64,000 nucleotides of DNA from Marsupella aquatica (lineage: Eukaryota > Marchantiophyta): positions 3,844,001-3,908,000 of the forward strand of contig OZ316891.1 of NCBI GenBank assembly GCA_973895155.1. Reading direction: 5' to 3'. Positions 44,386 to 56,121 of the stretch are shown here, one piece after another (within the stretch, counting starts at the first letter, position 1; every line of letters starts with the position of its first letter). A program made the translations under genes and the position numbers. The notes under the pieces are model-generated. The model saw nothing but the letters and a program-made list of their open reading frames with translations. It did no database searches and was not told the DNA's origin.

Positions 44386-46835
44386 ATGGCCATAGCATCG
44401 ACATCCTGGAAGGTTCAGGATCAATCGACAGCTCATGACAACAAGCACATGCTCCATCTGAATGATACATTGTATAACGACTCGCTTCTGTTGTCGTCCA
44501 GATGCTTTGCGGAGTTTGATCACGATCCACAGAGCTCGTCTAGTGTACTGGACTCATTAGACGACCTTCAGCAGCAGCGGTTCACTGGAAATGGAAATAG
44601 GATTTTCTTCCCAGAAACCGCAGCGCTCTCTCCTTTTACGTCTTGTGGAGTTTCCAGTGAACCTGCGCACGTACTGCAAGGATGGGTGGGGTCGTATCCT
44701 GCCAGCCAGCACCTACCCACTGTGCATGAATCCTTTGGGCGTGGGTTGTCCGGCGATTATGGCTCGCTTGGTTTCAACGAGCTGTCGGAATTCTGTGGAG
44801 ATTTACGACTATTTTCGCAAGAGCTGGCGACCTATGCCGTCGTTCCACCCCAGAAACTCCGATGGAACGAGGGTTCGACGTTTTGTCTTGAGCCTGGAGA
44901 TCCAGTGAATGTGAATAACACGATTTCCGTCGATGTACACAGCCCATCCGGACAGCGTGGAAGTTTCAATTATCCGATCCCAACCACTGCAGAAAAGTTG
45001 GCACTGGAAGGAACCGATCTAGAGTCTCCGAGGCCACTTCAGCGTGAGAACAATCAGTTGCCTTGCCCAGTTGAGACAAGTCTGGCATCGGTGTGCTTCG
45101 ATTCGACGTTGGTGGACCATGGGTCATCAAGGAGTTTTGAACCGGAGGACACCTCTCTTCCTCAGACTCAGCCGGAGATTCTTGATGAGACCTTGTCACC
45201 GGCGGCTTGCGGGAAGATTGGATTTCAGTCTCAATCGGTGGCGAGAGATCGAGTGCTAGATGTAACTGGAGTGAAACAGTTTAGTGAAGCGGTCTACGAT
45301 TCAAAGGTGACCCTGGGCAGTCGACAGCAAAATTTCCTACAAGGTTATCAAGCTGGAGAACGTACTAGTGGTGGGAAAGCTCACAAACTTAGAAGCAAAA
45401 ATCTTCGAGATCCTCCGAAGTTGAAGCAAAAATCAAAGGAACGACCATGTGCGCCGAGGAAATACCAGAGACGAAGGATAATTCATGGCGAAGATATGAA
45501 AGTTGACGTTAGCAGTGTCCCCACGCCAGTCGATCATGTTCAGAGGGAACGGCAACGGCGAGATCTTATGACGTCGAAGATTGCAGAACTGGAACTCCTG
45601 CTCCCCAAAAGCTCCAGAGTAAGTTTGCTGGATCCGTTCATCTCTTTGAACTACCTTCGCTGGTCACTTCTTCTGTTGGACAGAAAGGTTGTTTTTAGTT
45701 TCTGTGTATCGGTGAAAAAGGTTACAGTGTAGTGCGGTGTGTATCTTGCGTTGTGGGGAAGGTTTGTTCTTGTATTGCAATTCAGAATCGACGTCAGTTT
45801 GGTTGCACTTCTTTCCAGAATGGCTAGGCGGGGAATGGAACGGTGTTCTGTGAGTCCGTAGATAAGTAAGATGCTAGACAGTGGAAACCGAGACTCATCT
45901 CGCAGTGCAATCGAAACGAACTGTGTGCTCTTTGGTGCTCTTGATCGAGCCAGTCAAACTCATATTGATTTGAAACTATGCTTTATAGAGGGACAGGGTC
46001 TCCGTGGTGTACGATGCAATTGAGCTGCTGAGGAGATTAGAGCGAGAGGTTAAGGATCTTCAAAAGAAGTTCGATGCAAAAAATCTGCGTAGGGCCAGTT
46101 TAGCACCGTCGGCGAGGCACACACAGTCGGTGGATCCAGGGAAAGTCAGCGTCCCAAAATCAACTGACTGTAACTTAAGAACGAGTGGGCATTGCTTCTC
46201 AAATGAAGTCGTCATCAAACGCTTAGGAACATACATGAAGCCAATCGACGTTCTAACTCAGCCTACAAGGGGCACAAGTGGACAATCGAGGCCAACACAA
46301 AGATACTCAATGATCTCGTCAGTTCGAAGCTTGGGGGACTGTCAAATTCGGGAACAGGAAAATGTTTTTGTTGAATTCCAAGTCCACCTAGACAATGGCG
46401 TTAGAGTGGAGCAGGAGAACCTTTTGAAGGTCCGATGCAGAAAGGACTATTTGAATACGATGATGGATTTGGTGAACGAGTTTCAGCTAGACGTCAGCAC
46501 ATGCAACATTGTAAAGCTATCTGGCTACTTCATTTGCGTCATGGGCCTTAAGGTTCGAACGTACACGACATAATTCCCCCACCTAGAAGGATTTTGAATG
46601 CAATTTTTGTGTTGGTCAGTTCAATTTGCAAAGCGTATTATTTGCATGGTATTCTATCTGGAAATTGATTGAGCTAAGTTGTTATTTTTCTCTGGACTCT
46701 GGACAGACACGCACAGGGAACAAGACGACTGCCGCCCTGTTTGCAGTTCGGCTAAAATCAGCGTTGATCATCGCCAGAGAATCAGTTAAAATCAGTCTAT
46801 CGGGGACAAAAATGTTCAACAGGATAGAGCAGTGA
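44386..46835 (+). CDS. bHLH transcription factor with ACT-like C-terminus
   Basis: Three exons predicted, all phase 0: 44386-45618, 45989-46552 and 46707-46835 (411 + 188 + 42 codons, 641 residues). Junctions: CCAGA|GTAAGT, CTTTATAG|AGGGAC, CTTAAG|GTTCGA and TCTGGACAG|ACACGC. The bHLH domain spans the first junction. The basic region HVQRERQRRD (384-393) has H384, E388 and R392, the H-E-R trio that in plant bHLHs predicts E-box/G-box binding. Helix 1 ends ELELLLPKSSR and helix 2 begins RDRVSVVYDAIELLRRLERE. The C-terminus (about 537-630; VFVEFQVHLDNG, LLKVRCRKDYLNTMMDLVNE, TTAALFAVRLKSAL) looks like the ACT-like dimerisation module of several plant bHLH groups. The first 380 residues are polar and unrecognised. 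Without the weaker second intron the protein ends at 46573 after VRTYTT. Nuclear DNA-binding regulator by family; targets unknown. Confidence 0.85.
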
Positions 46836-48984
46836 GACTAGGTCCAAGGTCTTTCAAGAGACACCAAATTGCCCCTTCATACGTGGATTGCTTTCAGGCT
46901 GGTAATGGTACTGAACTTGGTTCATATCTCGGTACAGCAATTGATTCACAAAATAATAATTCGAATGAGACGTTTAGAACTATTCCTATTCGATCTGTAG
47001 CTCTCACTTCTTCAGAGTCCCTCCTGAGATGAATTATTCGCTTCTTTTTGACATGTCGATTTCTTCAGTCGGAGCTCCACAACCAAACAGATAAATTAGC
47101 CGGGGAATTAGCATTATAGAGCAGATAGGGCCTGAGAAAGAGAGATCGAAAGTTGAGAATAGACGGCTTGCAAACAATAGAGCTTACACTTGTCCCACTC
47201 GCAAAAGTTCGAGCTTATTTGGCTCGTACACTAGTGTCTGGGCTCGCTGGACCCCATTAATCTGAACAGTCAGTTGACGTTCAATCTGTATAAAGCATCT
47301 CATTGCTGTTCGAAATCCGCATGACAACATTGTTCCCACGCGCAGATGGTTTTTTTGTATTCGTCGTCTGGGGTCGCACTCAACGTAAACGAGCAATAAA
47401 CTAGGCCATAATGTGATAACATGCCAGCTTGATGCCATCTCCTTTGCAGGCACCGCAGTTGCCATTTCTACCGGTTGCTCATACGTACCTCGTAATCGTT
47501 AATTTGCCACAAAATGAATTCGTCATACTTCTTCCTCCTTCATAGAAATGCTTATTAAACATATGGAATTTGACCTGGACCGGCTCTGATGGATCCAACT
47601 TATGGTTTGACTGCGCGAACCAAGTACCACTGTACGCAAAATTCTACACACCATTTACCTCCACGTTTCCATACATTTTGTAACGGAAGTGGTACCAGAA
47701 GTGAGTCCACAACCCACTCGCTCATACTGCAGTCCTTCTGGATAGGTTGCAGAACACATCCTCTCATGTTGTTTCGTCAGGTGAAAAACAATGTATATCA
47801 TGTCTTTTCTCTCTAAATGTCATAGCTTTTTCTCTCTAAATGTCGCCGGGTAAGGACGCGAGACAAGAGTGGACCCCTGCCCGTAATCACACTTGAAAAT
47901 GTGATAATACAAGGTGCGTTATTGATTTAAAGAACATAACAAGGTTTATCATGGTGTGGTGGGATCTAGTCCAAGTATATGTCATATTTTGATGTGCAGT
48001 TCCCGAGACCTAGAGTGGACATTGTTGTGTATTTTGACGATTGTTGTGTACTTTCACGATAAATGCACTTAGGCTATGAAGCATGTCAGCATGCTTCGAG
48101 GGGGCCTAGCCTATGCTAACAGGCACGGGATGGCATGGGGCCAGGGTTATTTGTTTTATAGTGTAATAATTAGTCAGTCTGAAGTACTGTCGCGCAGTCT
48201 AATGATTGCTTCGGTTTTACGAGAGATTATTTCGTCTCAAGCCCCATCATACCAACAATAAAATAGTGCACACCATTAGAGGGGATAGTGGTTGAACGTA
48301 CGAGAGAAGTTATCAGTATCACCTAAGGAAAAAAAACCCGCTTCATTCTAGCAAAGCAGAATGTCCCTTTTAAACAAAATATTCACGCTTTGCAATTTTA
48401 TAAATTTTCCCCTTTGGAGATTACAGGGAACTCCTCTCAATTGTTTTAGGAATAGAATTTTCATTGACTAACCAAATTGTCATGCGTTGCTTAGCTCTTT
48501 GTTGTGGTCACATGGTCGTTGTGGTCAGGTAGGCATGATTGTGAACGTATGGTTGTGGGAAATGTCATTGTGAACATATATGGGAATTTGTCTTTCTGGA
48601 CAGTGTTGTCATTGTCAACATATGGTTGTGGGAAATGTCATTGTGAAAGTATGGTTGTGTGAATTTGTCTTTGTGGAAAGTGTTGTCTTTTTGTAAATGG
48701 TATCACTACATTTTCACATTGTCAAATGGTTTAGATAATTGCAAGGTGAAATCAAGGGTTGTCTAATGATTGCAAGTTAAGCAGGGTTTTGGCACAATGG
48801 GTAGGGAGAGTTGACGCAAGAGCTAGAGTAAGCGTTGGAGCAAAAGCCAAAACAAGGCTAAATAAATTAGATCCAAGGCAGGTCCAAAAATGTTTTGGTT
48901 GGGAGTTGGTGGGATGTTTATTACAGAAGTACAGTAGGTTACTATCATCTTATTGATTTGTTTTTTGTTTTTATTACATGTGCG
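46836..48984. other. bHLH 3' flank and intergenic
   Basis: No further exon supported. At 47798-47842 a ~20-bp direct repeat (CTTTTTCTCTCTAAATGTC) occurs twice. At 48535-48680 a loose repeat has the core ATATGGTTGTGGGAAATGTC. Short ORFs only. Confidence 0.4.
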
Positions 48985-49190
48985 AAGACCCCTTTGAGGA
49001 GTCTCACTTGGCTGAGGAGATAGACTAGTGCTCCAAACCAGGCTCAGTGTAGACACTTGATTCTGGGAGCATCTCCCACTGTTAGTTTCAGAAGGTAGTA
49101 GACACCGAGAAACCATTTGGGCTTGCATTTTGAAATATCATCCTTGCTATAGTACATAGCATTGATATTAAAAAAAGGTAACTCATTTGC
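48985..49190 (+). mobile_element. Possible SINE fragment
   Basis: CACTTGGCTGAGGAGATAGA (A-box-like) and ACACTTGATTCTGGG (B-box-like) lie about 35 bases apart with a TGCTCCAAACCAGG arm between them, like a degraded tRNA head. An A-rich TATTAAAAAAAGG lies downstream near 49170. No target duplication found; weak. Confidence 0.3.
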
Positions 49191-50524
49191 CCTATTTAGC
49201 TACAAAATAATGTTGAGTGGTAAAATACTCAGACTTCTCTCCATAAATCTGAGTATATCAAACAATCTAAAATAAAAAATGTTCCTGGCATCTTCTCAAT
49301 GACACAAGGTTGTAGGCCATCCTGGCTAATTTAAAATTCCTCACAGAATTCACTGGTTCTGTCCCCATGCAAAAAGCTGTCATGATAGTGTCTCCGGAAG
49401 ACGTGGAGCTTGAGGATGTGGCCCCTTCTACTGCTATCCACAAGAGCGGCACCAATCATGGCTAGAGAGAACGAACGAGCGAACAGATGTAAATGTTCTG
49501 TCTCCGCATCACCAGCAGCCCTTTTCAGATGGAGCAAAGGCTAGCCGCCAGGCATCCATCTGTAAATCTTTCGATTGGCGGAAATCTTACTGATCTAGCT
49601 GTAGTCCGAGCGATGTACGTCCTCATAAGTCACCCCCTGATTCAATGGGAGACCAATGTTCATAGTCGCGTGGAAGGCGAGTTTTCTGAGTTACTGTAGT
49701 TGTCTTGGTGACAAATGTGATTATTGGGATCGACCAGAGCCAAGAAACCAAGAACTGGAGAAAACCCAAGTTGATATTACTCTATTTGGAGAACAGTTTA
49801 CAGGTTCTATAATCAAACGCCAGTCAGGCACACGGTACTTACTACTTAGTAATCTCCTCCAGTCATCGATGCATTGGCTAACAAGGCCTCATATCCGACT
49901 CAGGCAAGTAACGCATACGGTACAGCCACCAGAACTACAGCGTAAATGAAATCTGCGCCTTCCACTGTTTTCTGGCAGGGAAAAGTTTCCATTCGTATCA
50001 TATTAATAAATCACAGAAGGACAAAATAATGTGACAGAAATGCCCTTGCTGCTCTTTTATGAGTGCGATTTGCTACTGGCCCCAGCATTCTACTGTACTC
50101 ACATTCCAGTCCCGGCAACAATCATCTGTAGCGGGTGAACTGCCACTCTTGAATGGCCTAGCCGTCTCTGACATTCAGCTGCGAGTCTCTGCCAAAGGCC
50201 TTTCCACTTTTTCAATGAAAAAAGCTGCTCCTCTCAGTCCTGACCTCCTGCTCTGCTAGGATACGTCAGCTCATCTGCAGTAAAGGATCACAGTCAGCCT
50301 TACTCCCCTGGATATTGAGGTTGGCAGGTCCACCTGTTCTGGAGTTTCGCTATCAAATAAAACTAGAGGATTATTTCGAGCCCAGAGCAGTTTACGTCAG
50401 TGTCATAAGTGCTTGCCAGGCCGTTATGGTTTGTAGTTTCATTGTATTAAAAACCATTCAAATTCAAAAGGCCACCATGTGCCTAGTCTCAAGTACGCTG
50501 CTATGAGCAACTAGCTCGTGCCAC
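49191..50524. other. Intergenic, nothing firm
   Basis: Open for 60-100 codons in places (for example 49656-49949, plus), without domains or a consistent exon chain. Confidence 0.35.
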
Positions 50525-50780
50525 ATGAACTTTACCTGCCAAGCTAGAAACGCTCTAGCCACACTGAACCCTATTACCTGCCAAGCTAGGAGAGCTGTTG
50601 TGGCAAGTACTTTACCTACTAGCCAATCTAGAAAAGCTCTTGCCATCGAATGTAATACCTGCCAAGCTAGCAAATGTAATACCTGCCAAGCTAGCAAATG
50701 TAATACCTGCCAAGCTAGCAAATTTTATTACCTGCCAAGCTAGAAGGGCTTTTGTCCCAAGAACATTACCTGTCAAGCTG
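50525..50780. repeat. Tandem array with ACCTGCCAAGCTAG core
   Basis: Seven to eight occurrences of the 14-base core. The centre (about 50650-50724) holds three near-identical 24-bp units (ACCTGCCAAGCTAGCAAATG then TAAT). Outer units are longer (about 35-45 bp) and carry AAAGCTCTTGCC-like extensions. In both strands the frame stays open through the 24-bp units because 24 is divisible by three; I do not regard these ORFs as genes. Confidence 0.9.
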
Positions 50781-50925
50781 ACGTCAACTGGATCTCCTCA
50801 AAAGTGCACTGACACAAAACACACTCATAGCCCCGGGCTCAAGCGGTTATCCAAACAGACCATATCCATCCACACAAACCAGATTATATCCGGTTTAAAT
50901 TCTCCAACATTTTAGCCATTGAAAG

Positions 50926-51960
50926 AGTGACTTTCAATTCAAAATTCTTGAATATATTTTCATTCTAATCGTATTGAATTTTTTTCAATTAAAATATATA
51001 TTTTACAAAAATTAACAATTTACTTTTCAAATGAACATAAAATATATTTATATTAATAATTAAATTAAATTATTAATATAATTAAATTAAATTATTAACA
51101 AAATGTAAAGATTTATTTACAAGAGCCTTTTTTATGAAATAATTTTGTCTTTAAAAATATTTTTAATATAAATCGATGAACAAAATTCAACAATTTTATA
51201 TTATTATATATAATTTAATATTTTTTAATAAAATTTGTAAATTTTTTTATATATTTTTTTAAATTGTTGAAAATCATTCACCGTTTCATTTCAAAATTAA
51301 ATTAAAGACAAAAAAACATCTTTAAATGAGGCTCTTGTAAATAATATCTATCATGATTGAAAATATAAATATTATTATTATTAAATAATTTCCTATATTA
51401 AAAACATGATATAAAATTGTCAAATGATACAATGAAAGTGTAAATAAAACAGAATATTTGATTATCATAAATAGTAAAAACACAAAAAAATTTGACTATT
51501 TACATAACATTTGATTGTCAGAACATAATAATAACATAAAAGATACTAGACTAGTTTGTCAATTACTTTACCTTGAAATATAGAATAATTGACTAGTTAT
51601 TACTATTGAATATATATTGAAAAAGACATGATAACTATGATAGTTGACTCTCATTGAAATCATAACAAACCTGAATCAATTTATTTTGAAAACATGATCA
51701 ATGATTAATCAATTAAGTAATTATAATTATGTAATCATAAAAATTATAAATAATCAAAACTAATAAATAATAAAAATTAATATATTAATATTGACAGTGA
51801 AAATTTCTTTATCTATTATTATTATTAACTTTAATTTAAAAATATCAATTATTTTTTAATTTTTTAATGTATTATAAAATTAATTATATATGAATTAAAA
51901 TTTAAACATTTAACGGAAATCATTTGTTGACTGATCTCAAATTACATGTCGAATCAAGTC
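50926..51960. other. ~1-kb AT-rich island
   Basis: Almost entirely A and T, much more so than either flank, with abundant TTATTAATAATTAA motifs and an internal fold-back element. No ORF. Such DNA can act as a matrix-attachment or low-melting region, but the sequence does not show that. Confidence 0.8.
51109..51349. mobile_element. AT-rich fold-back element (MITE-like)
   Basis: Arms 51109-51196 and 51261-51349 are long imperfect inverted repeats: the outer ends AGATTTATTTACAAGAGCC and GGCTCTTGTAAATAATATCT pair, and inner blocks TTTTGTCTTTAA / TTAAAGACAAAA and TCAACAATTT / AAATTGTTGA pair too. The loop is about 64 bases. A target duplication is not obvious because the flanks are low complexity. 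Confidence 0.7.
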
Positions 51961-51983
51961 AAAGAAATTTCAAATGAATTAAA

Positions 51984-52250
51984 ACATGTCAACGTGCAAC
52001 CAACAAGAGTCATATCTGTCAGAGTACTTGGCATCTGAATCATTAGATTTCATGCCGAATCAAGTTAAAGACATGTCAACGTGCAACCAACAAGAGTCAT
52101 ATCTGTCAGAGGATTTGGCATCTGAATCATTAGATTTCATGCCGAATCAAGTTAAAGACATGTCAACGTGCAACCAACAAGAGTCATATCTGTCAGAGGA
52201 TTTGGCATCTGAATCATCGGATTTCAACGTGCAATCAACAACAAAGGAAT
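51984..52250. repeat. 87-bp in-frame tandem repeat, three units
   Basis: Units start ACATGTCAACGTGCAACCAA at 51984, 52071 and 52158. Each encodes 29 residues (MSTCNQQESYLSE(Y/D)LASES...). The 95-codon plus ORF 51986-52273 runs through all units. Differences between units change amino acids (Y to D, L to S). A partial, older unit lies at 51936-51983. Confidence 0.9.
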
Positions 52251-52340
52251 TGCATGAAAATCAAGGGACTTGAACACGCAACCAAGAGGAGTCGCATGAG
52301 AATCAAGGGACTTGAACGTGCAACCAACAACAGAACCATT
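52251..52340. repeat. 42-bp tandem repeat following the 87-bp array
   Basis: GCATGA(A/G)AATCAAGGGACTTG occurs at about 52251 and 52293 with the same spacing to CGCAACCAA / TGCAACCAA. The tail resembles the CGTGCAACCAACA part of the 87-bp unit, so the two arrays probably share an origin. Confidence 0.75.
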
Positions 52341-54107
52341 CTCTGGCAGGGAAGCGCAAGAGTCAGTATGAGGAGATCTTATAGGTCAAAAAGACTCTCA
52401 TGCAGCCAGTTTGGGGCCACAAACTTGGTAGTACAGGTTCCATGACGGCCCCGAATATTCTATTGCAATGTCAATATTAATATGTATTGTTTAGTAGTAT
52501 ATAATTAGTTGGACCAAACGACAACTCAGGCAGAGTACACGGAAGCAATCAATGACAACAAAAGCGAATAAAAACATTACCAGTCATTATACTATCAATC
52601 AGCTTGCTAGCGAGTTTGTGGCCACTGTAGATTGAGACAAGTTGTAGAGCTCATGATGTTACCTGATTCTGACTCTACAGTTGTCAAGATTGGTGTCATT
52701 GGGGCCCAACTATTTATTCAGAAGTGAGAACCTCCATTATTTCTTTTCGAACTGGGTCGAGCTTTGGTACTCAAATCAAGGTTAGTAGCTTACAGACGAG
52801 ACGCAGGCGGATGCAGTGATTTACGGCATTGAAGAGATGGGATGTAGTTACGTGGAAGGTGATCCAGCAATTGCAAGAGAAAAGAGACCTTCGTTCTAGT
52901 CGTGCATGAATTCGTACCTGCTTCATGATTTGAAAACGAAACAACTGATCAAAGGGAGACTGTGGCTTTGATTTGCCTCCTTCAAATTCGAATCTGGGTC
53001 GACATTTGCTTCTGTTTTCCAATATTTGGATGTCCTATCCAATGAGTGTTGAACCCGTCTGATGTCGTAAACTCAGAAAATCATATAACTTGGAAATTCA
53101 ATCCCAAACTCTGTTTAAATCGCGACCTACAGTAGTCGTACCTGTCGTCGGACCTGTCTCGATGAAAAATACCCGGGTCTGATTATGAGTACACTCAAAT
53201 AAATTGCGAGTGCACTTCAGAGTTCCACGACCTGCAAACGCATGAGTATCAGGACAGCGCTTGTGTTAATCCGGGGTACTGTAATACAGAAAAACAATAT
53301 CTGCCTTATGACCAAAGCTCAAATATAGCCTGGGGTGTTGATAGGAGATCGATACCTTGAGGGGCAAATGCCAACTCTGAGCAAAACGATTACAAACCAG
53401 ATTACCAATGAGGAGCTAAGGCACTATGGACCCGCTTAAAGAGACATTCATAAGTTCTGGTGCAGTGATGGCGTCTATATTCTAACGCCATCTGCAAAAC
53501 ACTGACTTATCTACTACTCTCCTGGGATACAATGCGAACTCCTAAGGACTATCTGTGAATATTTGTTGCAAAATTAAACTAACCCATTCCCAGCAACCTT
53601 AAAACAAGTTTGCCAGAACCAATCGAACTAAGTGTCCCTACGCGCTGCAGACAGACACCTGTGAAGAAAACGAAGCACTAATATTTCTTCTGAAAATTGT
53701 TTCACGGGGTATACTGGGCAGGTAGAATCCTAGTCCACCAAAGCTTGGACAGAAATTATAGATACCAACGAGGCGGACTTAACAATATTCCAATTCCGTT
53801 CACTTGGTATTAGCTGAGTCCCAGTAGACTGCAAAAGCAGCTTCATGATGTTAGGGGTAAAGCTGGCTGTGCTTGGCAAAAGATGTCCGGGTGAAGAGAT
53901 ATATCATTCAACAAAATGATCCATATCATCTACTGAATCATGAAATCTATAGTGTAGTCTAGAGCATTACCTGGATTTCGTTTATTTTGCATACAAAATG
54001 AGGACCTAACTATCAGTTGAAATGGTAAGCATGTATGGAAGTGAGGAAGATGCTTCTCATCTGGTATGTCGTAGTAATCTTGTGGATCATAAAACACCGT
54101 GGCTAAA
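52341..54107. other. Intergenic, nothing firm
   Basis: Mixed GC content with short ORFs in all frames. An 83-codon minus ORF (52771-53022) has no domain. Some parts could be exons of the neighbouring minus-strand candidate, but I cannot assemble them. Confidence 0.35.
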
Positions 54108-56121
54108 TCAATGCCGGTCTCCTAAAATCCGTGCAAACTGAAAGGTACGTAGTGTGTACACGATAGGCTGCAGTCCCAGCTCCTTATACAGCACCTGCTT
54201 CTGTGGGTCGTGGTTCAAAGGAACACGTGCAGTACAGTTCGCCATGTTTAGACAGAATACCTGTAAGTTCAACATGCAAACCATCAAAGTGGCGCACACT
54301 TATCTAATGTTCAAAAGCTAGCCTTCTAGGTCTTAAGCTGCTGGACACATCTGTTATAGAGCCGTAAGTTACTGTATTCTCAACAAGCTACTGGTCCACC
54401 CACATTTTCAGAAGCTGCACCTTTGAAAGCGGAGATAAATTGAAGTAAGGCATGACTGACACCCCTTAAAGACTTGGATCTATACCTGCACAATATATGC
54501 TGGAGCACTAATAGGAAGAATTCCCAGATTAGTGTGCTATCGTAGCTATAAAATAGCCCGCTTGAACCATTTTCTTCAGGTCCCAAGTTTCTCCTTGTGA
54601 GGTCGTTAAAACCATCCTAGACTGTTATCTGATAAAGGCAGTCTACTCACTCAACAGCAAACTTTCAGCGACGGCTGTCGGGTTGCCAACGCCTGATTCT
54701 CTCCATTCGCTGCGCATAACAAAGTCAGAGGTACAATTAACTTTCTCATGCAACAAGGTGCTATTAACAGGACGCAATGGAGAGAACTGTCTGACGCAAT
54801 GTACTGTAGTTCATTGTTTAAGTTTATGTACATTCATCATATATCAGATGCTACATAGCAATTAAGCCAGCGAATAGTTCATGTATTTTTACATTCATTT
54901 CGGATTCAAGTAATGAGAGCTATAGATTTAAACTTACGGTGCCAAATCCGTCAGCAGTTGCTGAAATCTGCGTGGGAAACACTGGAATGAAAGGAAATCA
55001 ATGAAACATTTGCGGCAATGTCTTCGCAGGAAAAGGAGAATCGCTAAGTACAGTATTCGTAAGAGTAGTTTCGTTCTAATTCTGAAATCTAGACATAGGA
55101 CGGACACCCAGGACATTTTTCATGAAAACTAAAGATCCATTTGAGGACTCGACTTCTGGCTATTCCGCATTGTGTCCGCCCCATGCAAGCGAGGGGTGTT
55201 CAACCGAGCTTAGTCTAACCACGAACGATTGTTCTGGAAGCAGTTGCGACAATGTTTTGTGTTTTTTCCTCCTACCCAACTCAATACCTCACAAACATGG
55301 CATTGGACCCATTAACAAATACTTGCCATTTTTCTCACCTGTATTACATGGCCCACAGTGCTGACGTCCCCGATTCTTAAGGGAAATTCGTCTCCTGGGC
55401 CAGTAACATCTCAGATTCTACAAAAATGAGATAAACTGCGAAGACTTCTTGAACTCCTATCCTGTGACTGTGACTGTAGCATGTATGATTCGCTGGGACA
55501 GTTTTCCAGTTCTGGATCGTGCTGCGCTTTATATACAGCAGCAACCTGAGCTCCATGAATTCGTTTTTTATTGACGTGCTTTTGTCCACGGCTACGACTC
55601 CAAAACGATCACCGACCTAGAAAGTGAAAATTCTCAAACCAAAACGAGGCGTACACATGGAATTGCTAAATTTATGCCGTACATGTCCGATCGGCAGCCA
55701 GGTTTCAGCTATGAAAGAGAGAAGGGAAAGTTCTTTGCCTGGTGATGGCTGCTCGTGAGCATCCGTTTCGGAACACGAGGGATGTTTGTTCGAGGAACGT
55801 CCCTTTGTGGTGTAAACGTCATTCTGGTTAACTCATCGAAGTTCAGTACCGAACTCTCTGTAATTGTCGGCCCCCTCGAGAGGATCCGTGGCCACGCGCC
55901 CACGCCTGAAGAGTAAGAATCTGGAACAGTTTTTACCCCTCGGGAGGATCCATGGCCACGCGCCCACGCCTGAAGAGTAAGAATCTGGAACATTTTTTAC
56001 GAAAGTTAGTGGTGCCCTTACCGAACTGGGTTTCGACAGAATCGCCGCTCCTGCACTCGGCTGACGTAATACATGGAGTCAGGAACTCCTCCAGATCCCC
56101 ACAGTACAGATCAACTGCCAA
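54108..56121 (-). CDS. Possible intron-rich gene, unknown product
   Basis: Coding-like minus-strand segments bounded by plausible splice sites. 56121-56025: CGDLEEFLTPCITSAECRSG, donor TTCG|GTAAGG. A duplicated acceptor segment lies at 55993-55870. 55616 down to about 55410: acceptor TTTCTAG, VGDRFGVVAVDKSTSIKNEF. A short piece before 54940 has acceptor CATTCCAG and donor |GTAAGT. Near 54485-54420: acceptor TTGTGCAG, SKSLRGVSHALLQFISAFK. The last, 54260-54108: acceptor AACTTACAG, MANCTARVPLNHDPQKQVLY, ending in a stop. Phases could not be reconciled across the whole chain, so this is a hypothesis. I recognise no family; it may be a pseudogene. Confidence 0.3.
55868..55996. repeat. 64-bp tandem duplication
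   Basis: Two units share AGGATCC(G/A)TGGCCACGCGC, then the same ~45 bases ending AATCTGGAACA. They start at 55881 and 55945 and differ at very few sites. On the minus strand each contains the acceptor-like GTTCCAG, so the duplication doubles a possible 3' splice site. Confidence 0.9.

Noticed and set aside
44269-44530. Minus-strand ORFs over the bHLH start
   Set aside because: Antisense shadows of the bHLH first exon.
46832-47032. Separate gene of 66 codons after the bHLH gene
   Set aside because: It starts within the last bHLH codons in another frame, has no domain, and is best seen as 3' flank.
50525-50780. CRISPR array
   Set aside because: Spacing is irregular, the 'spacers' are repeated too, there are no cas genes, and the window is plant-like.
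50926-51960. Organelle DNA insertion
   Set aside because: High A/T alone is not evidence; I saw no mitochondrial or plastid gene, tRNA or rRNA sequence.
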